NCBI GenBank assembly: GCA_963725065.1
Contig: CAVRXD010000002.1
Coordinates: 62,001-126,000 of the forward strand
Origin: VAZQ01 sp963725065
GTDB lineage: Bacteria > Pseudomonadota > Alphaproteobacteria > Rhizobiales > Xanthobacteraceae
Direction of reading: 5' to 3'
Length of the DNA stretch: 64,000 nt
In this document: positions 33,824 through 42,585 of the stretch, in pieces
How positions within the stretch are numbered: position 1 is the first letter of the stretch
Layout of the letters: every line of letters begins with the position of its first letter
Notes under the pieces: generated by a model
What the model was told of the DNA's origin: nothing
Database searches by the model: none
Seen by the model: only the letters and a program-made list of their open reading frames with translations
Position numbers and translations under genes: made by a program

Positions 33824-35059
33824 ATGATCGCCGAACCCATGATCGAAGTGACCCTGCGCGTTGCTAATTCTCTCAAGGAGGTAGCGGCCGAAGCCTGGGA
33901 CGCCTGCGCCAATCCGGTGATGGGTCGCGACCACGGTAATGGGGCCGACCTGGCGTCCCGGGAAGACCAAGAAAACGCATTAGAAGATCAATATAACCCA
34001 TTTATTTCATACGACTTTCTTTCGTCGCTCGAACTTTCGCAATCGGTCCGGACGCGCGGCGGTTGGCAACCTCTGCATCTGCTGGCCGAAGACTCCAACG
34101 GCACCCTCGTCGGCGCCGTCCCCTGTTATGCGAAAACCCATTCGCAGGGCGAATACGTCTTCGACCACGGCTGGGCCGAAGCATATGAACGCGCCGGCGG
34201 CAACTACTACCCGAAACTGCAGGTGTCGGTTCCATTCACGCCCGCGACCGGGCGCCGGCTCCTGGTGCGGCCGGGGCCAGAGGCCGACGCCGTGCGTGGG
34301 GCATTGGCCGACTCGTTGATGGATATCTGCCGGCGCTCCAACGCGTCGTCGGCGCACGTCACCTTCCCGACGCAGCCGGAGTGGGACCTGCTGGGCCGCC
34401 GCGGCTTCCTCAAGCGGACCCACCAGCAGTTCCATTGGGAGAATGCCGGCTACGATTCGTTCGACGCCTTCCTGGCGGCGCTCGCCTCGCGCAAGCGCAA
34501 GACCATTCGACGGGAGCGCGAGGACGCCCTCTCCGCCGGCATCAGCGTGCATTGGCTGACCGGCGCCGACCTCACCGAGAGCGTGTGGGATGCGTTCTTC
34601 GACTTCTACATGGAAACCGGCTCGCGCAAGTGGGGGCGTCCCTATCTCACGCGGCCGTTCTATTCGATGGTCGGCGAGAAGATGCGCGACCGCATCCTGC
34701 TGGTGATGGCCAAGCGCAACGGGCGCTGGATCGCGGGCGCCATCAATTTCATCGGGTCGCATACGCTGTTCGGGCGGCACTGGGGCGCGGTCGAACATCA
34801 CCCGTTCCTGCATTTCGAGCTCTGCTACTATCAGGCGATCCAGTACGCCATCGAGCACAAGCTGGCGCGCGTCGAGGCCGGCGCCCAGGGCGAGCACAAG
34901 ATCTCACGCGGCTATCTGCCGACCACCACCTATTCGGCGCATTACATCGTCGATCCCGGACTGCGCCGCGCGATCGAAGACTTTCTCAAGCACGAGCGCG
35001 CGTACGTGGCGGCGGCCGGTGCTGAACTCGCGGAAACGGCGCCGTTTCGCAAGCAGTGA
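33824..35059 (+). CDS. FemAB-like/GNAT acyltransferase (peptidogalycan family, DUF482)
   Basis: A 411-residue cytoplasmic protein of the family named peptidogalycan biosynthesis or DUF482, with two GNAT-like halves as in FemAB. Landmarks are YNPFISYDFLSSLELSQSV, WQPLHLLAEDSNGTLVGAVP, EYVFDHGWAEAYERAGGNYY, KLASRKRKTIRRERE-like ALASRKRKTIRRERE, and HHPFLHFELCYYQAIQYAIE. The family is widespread in alphaproteobacteria, but its acceptor has not been established; it may modify envelope sugars or lipids. ATG 33824 or 33839 are both possible starts. The early part contains a more AT-rich stretch (33960-34020). Confidence 0.85.
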   Translation: MIAEPMIEVTLRVANSLKEVAAEAWDACANPVMGRDHGNGADLASREDQENALEDQYNPFISYDFLSSLELSQSVRTRGGWQPLHLLAEDSNGTLVGAVPCYAKTHSQGEYVFDHGWAEAYERAGGNYYPKLQVSVPFTPATGRRLLVRPGPEADAVRGALADSLMDICRRSNASSAHVTFPTQPEWDLLGRRGFLKRTHQQFHWENAGYDSFDAFLAALASRKRKTIRREREDALSAGISVHWLTGADLTESVWDAFFDFYMETGSRKWGRPYLTRPFYSMVGEKMRDRILLVMAKRNGRWIAGAINFIGSHTLFGRHWGAVEHHPFLHFELCYYQAIQYAIEHKLARVEAGAQGEHKISRGYLPTTTYSAHYIVDPGLRRAIEDFLKHERAYVAAAGAELAETAPFRKQ

Positions 35060-35224
35060 AGCAACCTCCTCCGTGCCCCATCTTGCGGGTGCGGCGGCGG
35101 TCTTCCCGTGACGCGTGCGCTGCGCGATGGTCTCGACGATTGCGTTTCGCTCCAGTCCGCGATGATGACGCCGCCGCTGCATCCGCGCTACGGTTGCTTC
35201 GATCCAATAACAGGGAGAAGCACC

Positions 35225-35782
35225 ATGACATCGCCGCGTTTCGCGTCGCCGCTCCAGATGCACCAAGCCATGTCGCGCCGCTCGATCCTCACCACGGGCG
35301 GCGCCTTGCTGGCCGCGGGCGCAAGCTCGCCAGCGCTGGCGCAAGCCGTGCTCGGCGACGGCAAGACGCCGCCGCACCTGCGCTTTCTGCAACCCGCGAC
35401 CAGCTCCAAGCAGGCCGGATATTCACATGTGGTCGAGGCGACCGTCCCCGGCCGCATCATTTTCATCGCCGGCCAGATGGGCCTCGACAGCAGTGGCAAC
35501 GTCGTCGGCCCTCCGGGGGATTTCAAGGCGCAGGCGACGCAAGCCTACGAGAACATCCGCGCCGCGCTCGCCGCCGCCGGCGGCGGCTTCGAGCACGTCG
35601 TGAAACTGACGCAGTACCTCATCCACCTGCGCGCCCATCAGACGCTGATACGCGAGGTTCGCGCCAAGTTCTTCAACCCGGATCTGCCGCCGCCGGCGAG
35701 CACGATGATCCAGGTCGGCGCGCTGACGCGGGATGGCGCGCTCTACGAGGTCGACGCCGTGGCGGTGCTGCCGCCGCGATGA
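35225..35782 (+). CDS. Exported RidA-family protein with Tat-like signal
   Basis: A 185-residue protein with a twin-Arg signal (MSRRSILTTGGALLAAGASS, cleavage after PALA) followed by a Rid domain: VPGRIIFIAGQMGLDSSGNV, QATQAYENIRAALAAAGGGF and VVKLTQYLIHLR. In active RidA an Arg precedes the S-T near the end; here the block is PPPASTMIQVGAL with no Arg, so imine hydrolysis is unlikely and it may only bind ligands. AGGGAGAAGCACC precedes ATG 35225. Exported Rid proteins are unusual, since RidA works in the cytoplasm. Confidence 0.85.
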   Translation: MTSPRFASPLQMHQAMSRRSILTTGGALLAAGASSPALAQAVLGDGKTPPHLRFLQPATSSKQAGYSHVVEATVPGRIIFIAGQMGLDSSGNVVGPPGDFKAQATQAYENIRAALAAAGGGFEHVVKLTQYLIHLRAHQTLIREVRAKFFNPDLPPPASTMIQVGALTRDGALYEVDAVAVLPPR

Positions 35783-35862
35783 GGCGGCACGGTGCGGCTT
35801 TATCCCCCACGCGTTCAATGATCTAATCCCGCTCTGTTTTGTCGAACCGGTGATGCCGCACC

Positions 35863-36285
35863 ATGCCCGCCTATGATGCCAATAACCTCTTCGCCAAGAT
35901 CCTGCGCGGCGAGCTGCCGTGCTACAAAGTCTACGAGGACGACAAGACGCTGGCCTTCCTCGACATCATGCCGCGCGCGCCCGGTCACGTTTTGGTGCTG
36001 CCGAAGGCGCCCGCGCGCAACATTCTCGACATCTCTCCCGACGACCTCGCGCATGTGATCAAGGTAGCGCAGAAGATCGCGAAGGTGAGCGTGGAGGCGT
36101 TCGGGGCGGACGGCATTACCATCCAGCAGTTCAACGAAGGCGCCGGCGGCCAGGTGGTGTTTCACCTCCACGTCCATGTCATCCCGCGCAAGACCGGCGT
36201 GGCGATGAAACCGCCGGCGAGCGAGAAGGCCGCACCTGAGGTGCTCGCCGATCAGGCGAAGCAGTTGGCTGCCGCGTTGCGGTGA
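35863..36285 (+). CDS. HIT-family nucleotide hydrolase
   Basis: A 140-residue HIT (histidine triad) protein. The triad is VFHLHVHVIPRK near residues 105-116, after NNLFAKILRGELPCYKVYED and AFLDIMPRAPGHVLVLPK. HIT enzymes cleave phosphoramidate or diadenosine bonds of AMP derivatives. It is of the short HinT-like type. It ends 45 bases before the convergent azlD stop; no clear terminator separates them. Confidence 0.93.
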   Translation: MPAYDANNLFAKILRGELPCYKVYEDDKTLAFLDIMPRAPGHVLVLPKAPARNILDISPDDLAHVIKVAQKIAKVSVEAFGADGITIQQFNEGAGGQVVFHLHVHVIPRKTGVAMKPPASEKAAPEVLADQAKQLAAALR

Positions 36286-36330
36286 GTTCCAATCGGTCGC
36301 GGATGTCCGCGTGGGCAGGCGGTCAAAGAG

Positions 36331-36669
36331 TCAGATGCCATAGGCAAGCGCGCCGAGGGTGAGCACGAGCTCCCCGGCGATCACGCCCGCGAACACCGAT
36401 CGGCGCACCGCGAGGAATGCGACGAAGCCGCAGGCGATGGCGCCGAGGCGGATGCCCAGCGGCACGACCGCGAGCGTTCCGGGCGGAAGCATGACGATCT
36501 TGGCGATGACGCCGGCGAGCACCGCGATGGCGACCGCGCGCGCCCACATGAAGAATTCGGACTCCTCGTCGATCCCGCGCGCGACGACGAGCCCGAGCAT
36601 CCGCCAGACTTCATTGGGCAGAAAGCCGACCAGCACCAGCAGCACGTAGGCATGAAGCTCGCCGCTCAT
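36331..36669 (-). CDS. azlD: AzlD-type branched-chain amino-acid transport protein
   Basis: A 112-residue membrane protein with about four helices, VLLVLVGFLPNEVWRMLGLV at the start and VAIAVLAGVIAKIVMLPPGT in the middle. The L-P-x-E-x-W-R and the leucine-rich loop are typical of AzlD. AzlC and AzlD together form an exporter of branched-chain amino acids or analogues. Its start overlaps the azlC stop as ATGA (36666-36669). Confidence 0.9.
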   Translation of the reverse strand: MSGELHAYVLLVLVGFLPNEVWRMLGLVVARGIDEESEFFMWARAVAIAVLAGVIAKIVMLPPGTLAVVPLGIRLGAIACGFVAFLAVRRSVFAGVIAGELVLTLGALAYGI

Positions 36670-37451
36670 CTGCGCGCCTCACGCAGGCGATAGATGCCAT
36701 AGGCCAGTGATCCGCCCACGATCCCTGTCCACAACAGGTCGAGCCCCACCTGCCAGAACGCGAGCAGCGGACCGAGCACGAGACCGAAAACGAGCGCGAG
36801 CCAATCCGACAGCAGGCGGCAGTTGCGCGTCGTCGAGATCAGGAACGACATCGGCGTGAGGAACAGCAGCGCCGCGCTCAACAGCGGCGGCAACGACGTC
36901 GCGAGATAATAGCCGAACCCGCCGCCTATCTGCGCCGCCAGCATGAAGCTCAGCCCGAGGCCATTGGCGAACGGGATGCGCTGCTCGCGCGGCAATGGCG
37001 GCAGGAGGCGCAACGCCTCGATCCACATGCTGACGGCGGTGAGATGGGCGGGCAGCAGCAGGTCGCGGTTGCGCGTCTGCGGCTGCTTGATCAGCGGCAG
37101 CAGCGAGATGACCATGGGAAGCAGGCGCACGCTGCTCAGGCTCACGGCGATCGCGACCTCGACCGGCGCGGCGCCGGCGCCGAGCGCCGACACCAGGATC
37201 ACCTGCGCCGGCCCCGCCCAGACCAGCACGGTCGAGGCCGCGAGCCACCACAGGCTGAAGCCGAAGTCATGCGCCAGCGCGGCGAGGCCGATATAGGTTC
37301 CGATCAGGACATAGGCCATCACCGACAGCCACGCCGCGCCAAAACCGGCGAGGAACGCGGCGGTCGCTGAGCGTTGCGGCGGGTCGATGGTGGGCGCAGG
37401 AGGCATAGGCGCGGAAGGCATGGGCGCAGGAGACATGGGCGCAGGAGACAT
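36666..37451 (-). CDS. azlC: AzlC-type branched-chain amino-acid exporter
   Basis: A 261-residue inner-membrane protein with the AzlC pattern: FLAGFGAAWLSVMAYVLIGT, LAALAHDFGFSLWWLAASTV, LVWAGPAQVILVSALGAGA and VRLLPMVISLLPL. The mature family region begins near PPQRSATAAF. It is preceded by a Met/Pro/Ala repeat encoded by four 15-base units, each starting with ATG. I chose the first ATG (37451); a GTG at 37472 or a later ATG in the repeat are alternatives. Forms one transport unit with AzlD. Confidence 0.88.
   Translation of the reverse strand: MSPAPMSPAPMPSAPMPPAPTIDPPQRSATAAFLAGFGAAWLSVMAYVLIGTYIGLAALAHDFGFSLWWLAASTVLVWAGPAQVILVSALGAGAAPVEVAIAVSLSSVRLLPMVISLLPLIKQPQTRNRDLLLPAHLTAVSMWIEALRLLPPLPREQRIPFANGLGLSFMLAAQIGGGFGYYLATSLPPLLSAALLFLTPMSFLISTTRNCRLLSDWLALVFGLVLGPLLAFWQVGLDLLWTGIVGGSLAYGIYRLREARR
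37392..37451 (-). repeat. Four in-frame 15-bp tandem repeats at the azlC start
   Basis: Units ATGTCTCCTGCGCCC twice, ATGCCTTCCGCGCCT and ATGCCTCCTGCGCCC occupy 37451 down to 37392. Each encodes M-S/P-P/S-A-P. Changes in copy number would keep the frame but change the N-terminus and offer several start codons. Confidence 0.9.
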
Positions 37452-37502
37452 GGGCTCGCGCCTCTGTTCCACAGCGCCGCTGCTGGCGCAATCGCGCTTC
37501 GG

Positions 37503-38333
37503 TCACAGCTGCTCCGCCGTGCCGTCGCCCGTGACGATTGCGATGTAGCGCGCGACCGAACGCTTGACCGCGTCCTTGCCCGCGCGCGGGATGACGCGGT
37601 CGAAGAATGCGCCATAGATCACGTCGAACGAGAACGGCTCGAGCATCGCGCCGATGCGCGCCACCGCCGGCGCCGACAGCGGAATGATGTTGGGATAGCT
37701 GCGCATGAAGCTGACATGGGTGCGGTCGGGGATGAGCTGCACGACGTCGCCGGACAGCAACGCGCCCCGCCCTTCCCCGCCTGCCGCCCAGTGCAGCACC
37801 GTTCCGCCGGCGAAGTGGCCGCCGCAACGCACCAGCGTTACGCCGCTCGCGAGCGGCAAGGTATCGCCGTCCCACAAGCGGATGCATGGATCCGGCCGCA
37901 TGATCCATTGCCGGTCGGCGGCGTGCAGGTGAATCGGAACCCCGCCGAAGGCATGGCTCCACTCCACCATCGTGGAATAGTAGTGCGGATGGGAGATGGC
38001 GATGGCGGCAACGCCGCCGAGACCCTTCACGATCTCGACCGTGGCGGCATCGATGAACGGGATGCAGTCCCACAGGATGTTGCCGTCAGGCGCGCGCAGC
38101 AGCAGCGCGCGCTGCCCGATGGAGAACTTCGGCACCGTGCCGATGCCGATCAGGCCGGGCTCGTGCTGCCGGTAGCTGTTGAAATGTCGTCGCGCGAGCG
38201 TATCGAGCGTGGTCCACTTCTGCCCGCCGGGCGGGACGAACTGACGCTCGTCCTGACAGATCGGACATCCGGGCGGCGGCTGATCCGAGGGCGTGAACTG
38301 GCTGCCGCAGGTCTCGCAGAGGAAGGCGGGCAT
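37503..38333 (-). CDS. MBL-fold protein with N-terminal zinc ribbon
   Basis: A 276-residue protein. The N-terminal ribbon has FLCETCGSQF and GCPICQDERQF. The metallo-beta-lactamase fold follows, but the usual H-x-H-x-D-H is here SHPHYYSTMVEW, so Asp and the third His are replaced by Tyr and Ser. Later ligands look kept: the His in RCGGHFAGGTVLHW and the Asp in ALLSGDVVQLIPD. I recall a family with the same HPHYY block, so this is probably a family trait with one metal site altered. It may be a hydrolase of unknown substrate. It lies 51 bases before azlC on the same strand. Confidence 0.85.
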   Translation of the reverse strand: MPAFLCETCGSQFTPSDQPPPGCPICQDERQFVPPGGQKWTTLDTLARRHFNSYRQHEPGLIGIGTVPKFSIGQRALLLRAPDGNILWDCIPFIDAATVEIVKGLGGVAAIAISHPHYYSTMVEWSHAFGGVPIHLHAADRQWIMRPDPCIRLWDGDTLPLASGVTLVRCGGHFAGGTVLHWAAGGEGRGALLSGDVVQLIPDRTHVSFMRSYPNIIPLSAPAVARIGAMLEPFSFDVIYGAFFDRVIPRAGKDAVKRSVARYIAIVTGDGTAEQL

Positions 38334-38449
38334 AGTGTCAGACGATCCGAGACGTTGACCCTATGCCCTTTGTCCCGCGGCGCGCCGCCCGACGCAATGC
38401 CTCACGCCCGATCCGCGCCATGCACCTGCGCGGATCCGACCATGCGAGA

Positions 38450-39193
38450 TCAATACTGCGCGTAGACCAGCCCGCTGTTGAAGTGGAAGTTGAAGCCGGC
38501 ACTGAACACGTTGTCCACGACCCGGCTGGTGCTCACCGCGGCCCCACCGGTAAGAGTGTGGTCGAGCCCTTGGAAATCGACGCGCTTGTAATCGAACTTG
38601 ACGCCGACACTGGGGGTAAGCAGCCGCTCCATGCCGGCGCCCACGAACCAGCCAGCCTTGGTCCCCGACGCGCTGCCGGAGCCGATTGCGCCGACGATGG
38701 TGGAGGTGGATTCCGCTCCCAGCTGCGCGACCGCGCCGCCGCCGGACGCATAGATGAACAACTGGTTCGCGTCGATCGCGAGCCCCAGCTTGGGGCCGGC
38801 GGTGACCAGCCAATCGATCGTCTGGGTGGTGCGGATATAGGTGTTCTGCGCCGAGGTGGTGAAGGCGTAGCTGGTGCCGCGCGCGCGACCCAGATTGATT
38901 CCCGCCTCGCCGCACAGCACGACCGGCGAAGCCGCCATGCGGCAGTAACCGGCCTCGATGCTGCCGAACGAACCGTGGAACGTATCCCGGTTGATCGGAT
39001 AAACGAAGGGACCGCGGGTGAAGGTGTCGTGGGTTCGCCCGGAGTGATAGGCGAAACTGGCGCCGGCATAGAATCCGTTCCAGTCATACATCGGCACCGG
39101 CGGCGCGGCCTTGAACGCCGGCATGTCCGCGGCGCCCGCCGGCACGCTGGCCGCCAGCAGCAACGATGCAATCACTCCAACAAGCTTGCTCAT
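38450..39193 (-). CDS. Omp25/31-type outer-membrane beta-barrel protein
   Basis: The second porin-like protein of the window, 247 residues. Signal peptide MSKLVGVIASLLLAASVPAG (cleavage after GAA) is followed by ADMPAFKAAPPVPMYDWNGF and YAGASFAYHSG, the family start. Two Cys in GYCRMAASPVVLCGEAG are unusual for this family and could form a disulfide. The end FSAGFNFHFNSGLVYAQY is a final strand, though the last residue after the aromatic is Tyr. ATG 39193 is preceded by a G-rich site. Confidence 0.88.
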   Translation of the reverse strand: MSKLVGVIASLLLAASVPAGAADMPAFKAAPPVPMYDWNGFYAGASFAYHSGRTHDTFTRGPFVYPINRDTFHGSFGSIEAGYCRMAASPVVLCGEAGINLGRARGTSYAFTTSAQNTYIRTTQTIDWLVTAGPKLGLAIDANQLFIYASGGGAVAQLGAESTSTIVGAIGSGSASGTKAGWFVGAGMERLLTPSVGVKFDYKRVDFQGLDHTLTGGAAVSTSRVVDNVFSAGFNFHFNSGLVYAQY

Positions 39194-39613
39194 AGTACCC
39201 CCCGCTGACGCCAAATCCGGTGTCAATGCTCCCGGACGACATCAATCGCCGTTGGCGGTTCAAAAGCAATACGCAAGCAGCGCGAGGCGCCCGATTGCAA
39301 TTCGCTAGTGTCCGTCATGCAACGTCAGTATTCGATCGTTCTAAATTTGAATTGATTTAAAGAAGAGCGGGCGGACTGCCGAGAAATCAGAGGCAGCGCA
39401 ACATTCCTCCGCGGCACAACGCTTTCCGAATGCATCGGCTTTCGCACGAGCACCGGGATGCCCTGTAACACGCCCTGCATCGCCGGCGTTGGGCGCGGAT
39501 CGACGCCAGCAGCGGACGCGGTAGCCGTCCCGCCTGTTTCAGCGAAGCGGCCAGCGAGACCGCTGGCGCTGAGCGCGCCCGGCCATCATTCCAGGGATTC
39601 GGCGAAGCCAGAA
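39194..39613. other. Intergenic region between the porin-like gene and clpA
   Basis: About 420 bases without a gene. An AT-rich segment near 39335-39365, upstream of the porin-like gene, is a likely promoter zone. Frames further on are short and Arg-rich. Confidence 0.45.
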
Positions 39614-39653
39614 TCAAAAACGGCGCTGATCGACAATCGCGATCAGCACCGTT
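39614..39653 (-). terminator. Intrinsic terminator of clpA
   Basis: Read on the minus strand, arms AACGGTGCTGATCG (39653-39640) and CGATCAGCGCCGTT (39632-39619) pair with one mismatch around a seven-base loop, and are followed by a T run (CCGTTTTTGATTC). It lies 38 bases after the clpA stop. Confidence 0.9.
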
Positions 39654-39690
39654 GTTTCGCCAGACGCGGCGGCGGGGCCGCGCCGGAATC

Positions 39691-42117
39691 TCAGACCTTC
39701 ACGAGCGGCACCTTGGGAACCGAGCCGCGCGGAGACGGCGGGCCGCCGCTGCCCTTGGGGCCGGACGGTTTGCGGCGGGGGCTACGGCGCTTGGGTTTCG
39801 CTTCCGGGATCTTCTCCGGCTTGGGCGTGACCGGCCCCTCGAGGTATTCGAACGCGAGCTTCTCCGCGCCGGTTTCTTCGTCCTTGGCCGCGATGACGCG
39901 CACGTGCCCGCCGGTCTTGAGCTTGCCGAACAGAACTTCGTCGGCGAGCGCCTTCTTGATGTTCTCCTGGATGAGGCGTGCCATCGGCCGCGCGCCCATC
40001 TGCTCGTCGTAGCCGTGGTTGATCAGCCACTTGGTGGCCTCTTCCGACAGCTCGATGGTGACGTCGCGGTCGCCGAGCTGGGCCTCGAGCTGGAGCACGA
40101 ACTTCTCCACCACCTTGGCGATGATCTCGGGTGTGAGATGCGCGAAGGTGATGATGGCGTCGAGCCGGTTGCGGAACTCAGGCGCAAACAGCCGGTTGAT
40201 GGCCTCGACGTCGTCACCCTCCCGCTTGATGCGGGTAAAGCCGTAGGCCTGCCGCGCCAAGTCGGCCGCGCCGGCATTGGTGGTCATGATCAGGATCACG
40301 TTGCGGAAGTCGACCTGCTTGCCGTTGTGGTCGGTGAGCTTGCCGTGATCCATGATCTGCAGCAGCACGTTGAACAGATCCGGATGCGCCTTCTCGATCT
40401 CGTCGAGCAGCAGGACGCAGTGCGGGTGCTGGTCGACGCCGTCGGTGAGCAGACCGCCCTGGTCGAAGCCGACATAGCCGGGCGGGGCGCCGATCAAGCG
40501 CGAGACCGTGTGTCGTTCCATGTATTCGGACATGTCGAAGCGGATCATCTCCACGCCCAGGGCGGTGGAAAGCTGCTTCGCCACCTCGGTCTTGCCGACG
40601 CCGGTCGGGCCAGAGAACAGGTAGCAGCCGATCGGCTTTTCCGGCTCGCGCAAGCCCGCGCGGGCGAGCTTGATCGACGAGGACAGCGCGGCGATCGCCT
40701 TGTCCTGACCGTAGACCACCTGCTTGAGCGTCTGGTCGAGATGCTGCAGCACCACCGCGTCGTCCTTCGACACGGTCTTTGGCGGAATCCGCGCCATGGT
40801 GGCGATCGTGGTTTCGATCTCCTTGAGGCCGATCGTCTTCTTGCGCCGACTTTCAGGCAGGAGCATCTGTGCCGCGCCCGACTCGTCGATCACGTCGATG
40901 GCCTTGTCCGGCAGCTTGCGGTCGTGGATGTAGCGGGCGGACAGCTCGACCGCCGCCTTGATGGCTTCGGTGGTGTATTTGAGCTTGTGATAGTCCTCGA
41001 AGTACGGCTTGAGCCCCTTGAGGATCTCGATCGCGTCCGGAACGGTCGGCTCGTTGACGTCGATCTTCTGGAATCGCCGCACCAGCGCGCGGTCCTTTTC
41101 GAAGTACTGCCGGTATTCCTTGTAGGTGGTCGAGCCGATGCAGCGCAGCGTGCCGGAGGCCAGCGCGGGCTTGAGCAGATTGGAGGCGTCCATCGCGCCG
41201 CCGGAGGTCGCGCCGGCGCCGATCACGGTGTGGATCTCGTCGATGAACATGATCGCGCCGGGATAGGCCTCGAGCTCCTTGATCACCTGCTTGAGGCGTT
41301 CCTCGAAGTCGCCGCGATAGCGCGTGCCGGCGAGCAAGGTGCCCATGTCGAGAGAGAATACGGTGGCGTTCTTGAGCACGTCGGGCACTTCGCCATGCAC
41401 GATGCGTCGCGCCAGACCCTCGGCGATCGCGGTCTTGCCGACGCCGGCGTCGCCGACGAACAGGGGGTTGTTCTTCTGCCGGCGGCACAGCACCTGGATG
41501 GTGCGGTTGATCTCGGATTCGCGCCCGATCAGGGGGTCGATCTTGCCCTCGCGCGCCTTCTTGTTGAGGTTGATGCAATAGGCTTCGAGCGCGTCGCCCT
41601 TCTTCTTCGCCTCGTCGCCGCCCTTGGCATCGGTGTCTTCGTCGGAGCCGCGCACGGGGCGCGCTTCCGACATGCCCGGCCGCTTGGCGATACCGTGGCT
41701 GATGTAGTTGACCGCGTCGTAACGCGTCATATCCTGCTCTTGCAGGAAATAGGCGGCATGGCTCTCGCGCTCGGCGAAGATCGCGACCAGCACGTTGGCG
41801 CCGGTCACCTCTTCGCGGCCCGACGACTGCACGTGGATGACGGCGCGCTGGATCACCCGCTGGAAGCCGGCGGTCGGCTTGGAATCCTCGTTGCCGTCGC
41901 TGACCAGATTCTCGAGCTCGCTTTCGAGATAGGCGGTGAGACTGCGCCGCAGCTTGTCGAGTTCCACATTGCACGCACGCATGACCGCCGCGGCATCCTG
42001 ATCGTCGATCAGCGCGAGCAGAAGATGTTCCAGCGTGGCGTATTCGTGATGGCGCTCATTGGCGAGCGCCAGGGCGCGGTGCAGAGATTGTTCAAGGTTG
42101 CGCGAAAACGTGGGCAT
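39691..42117 (-). CDS. clpA: ATP-dependent Clp protease ATP-binding subunit ClpA
   Basis: An 808-residue AAA+ unfoldase that feeds proteins to ClpP. The N-domain (MPTFSRNLEQSLHRALALAN) binds ClpS and substrates. The first nucleotide-binding domain has GDAGVGKTAIAEG with FIDEIHTVIGAG; the second has GPTGVGKTEVAKQ, FDMSEYMERHTVSRLIGAPP and LLDEIEKAHPDLFNVLLQIM. The C-terminal tail is long and basic (PKRRSPRRKPSGPKGSGGPP), beyond the E. coli ClpA end. The gene is 57 bases downstream of clpS on the same strand and ends at a strong terminator. Confidence 0.97.
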   Translation of the reverse strand: MPTFSRNLEQSLHRALALANERHHEYATLEHLLLALIDDQDAAAVMRACNVELDKLRRSLTAYLESELENLVSDGNEDSKPTAGFQRVIQRAVIHVQSSGREEVTGANVLVAIFAERESHAAYFLQEQDMTRYDAVNYISHGIAKRPGMSEARPVRGSDEDTDAKGGDEAKKKGDALEAYCINLNKKAREGKIDPLIGRESEINRTIQVLCRRQKNNPLFVGDAGVGKTAIAEGLARRIVHGEVPDVLKNATVFSLDMGTLLAGTRYRGDFEERLKQVIKELEAYPGAIMFIDEIHTVIGAGATSGGAMDASNLLKPALASGTLRCIGSTTYKEYRQYFEKDRALVRRFQKIDVNEPTVPDAIEILKGLKPYFEDYHKLKYTTEAIKAAVELSARYIHDRKLPDKAIDVIDESGAAQMLLPESRRKKTIGLKEIETTIATMARIPPKTVSKDDAVVLQHLDQTLKQVVYGQDKAIAALSSSIKLARAGLREPEKPIGCYLFSGPTGVGKTEVAKQLSTALGVEMIRFDMSEYMERHTVSRLIGAPPGYVGFDQGGLLTDGVDQHPHCVLLLDEIEKAHPDLFNVLLQIMDHGKLTDHNGKQVDFRNVILIMTTNAGAADLARQAYGFTRIKREGDDVEAINRLFAPEFRNRLDAIITFAHLTPEIIAKVVEKFVLQLEAQLGDRDVTIELSEEATKWLINHGYDEQMGARPMARLIQENIKKALADEVLFGKLKTGGHVRVIAAKDEETGAEKLAFEYLEGPVTPKPEKIPEAKPKRRSPRRKPSGPKGSGGPPSPRGSVPKVPLVKV

Positions 42118-42174
42118 GTGATGTCTCGTGTTACCGCGTTTATATAATCCCGGCGTCCCGCATTTCCATTGTCG

Positions 42175-42585
42175 TCACTTTTTTTCCATGACGCACTGCA
42201 GAGGATGCTGATGTTTGCGGGCAAAGTCCATCACCTGCGTCACCTTGGTTTCGGCCACCTCGTACGTGTAGACGCCGCATTCGCCGATGCCGTGCTGGTG
42301 CACATGCATCATGATCCGATGGGCCGCCTCCTGGTCCTTGTTGAAGAAACGTTCCAGGACGTGCACCACGAACTCCATCGGGGTGTAATCGTCGTTCAAG
42401 AGCAGCACGCGGTAGAGACTGGGGCGTTTGGTCTGCGGCTTGGTCTTGGTAATGACCGCTGTGCCCGGCGCGCCAGGGCCCCTGCGCTTGGTGTTGTTAT
42501 TGTTGTTGGTGTTGTCATCGTCTCCCAGACGAGGCCCCCCTGGCAGCCCGGCGGTCGCATCCATTTCGGTTCGTTCTCGGATCAT
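42175..42585 (-). CDS. clpS: ClpS adaptor protein
   Basis: An adaptor that delivers N-end-rule substrates to ClpA. The conserved core is PSLYRVLLLNDDYTPMEFVV, ERFFNKDQEAAHRIMMHVHQ and VYTYEVAETKVTQVMDFARK, with the C-terminal HPLQCVMEKK. The flexible N-terminus carries an Asn run (NTNNNNNTKR). ATG 42585 gives 136 residues; ATG 42564 is an equally possible start, neither having a good ribosome site. The gene stands immediately before clpA, matching their joint role. Confidence 0.93.
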   Translation of the reverse strand: MIRERTEMDATAGLPGGPRLGDDDNTNNNNNTKRRGPGAPGTAVITKTKPQTKRPSLYRVLLLNDDYTPMEFVVHVLERFFNKDQEAAHRIMMHVHQHGIGECGVYTYEVAETKVTQVMDFARKHQHPLQCVMEKK

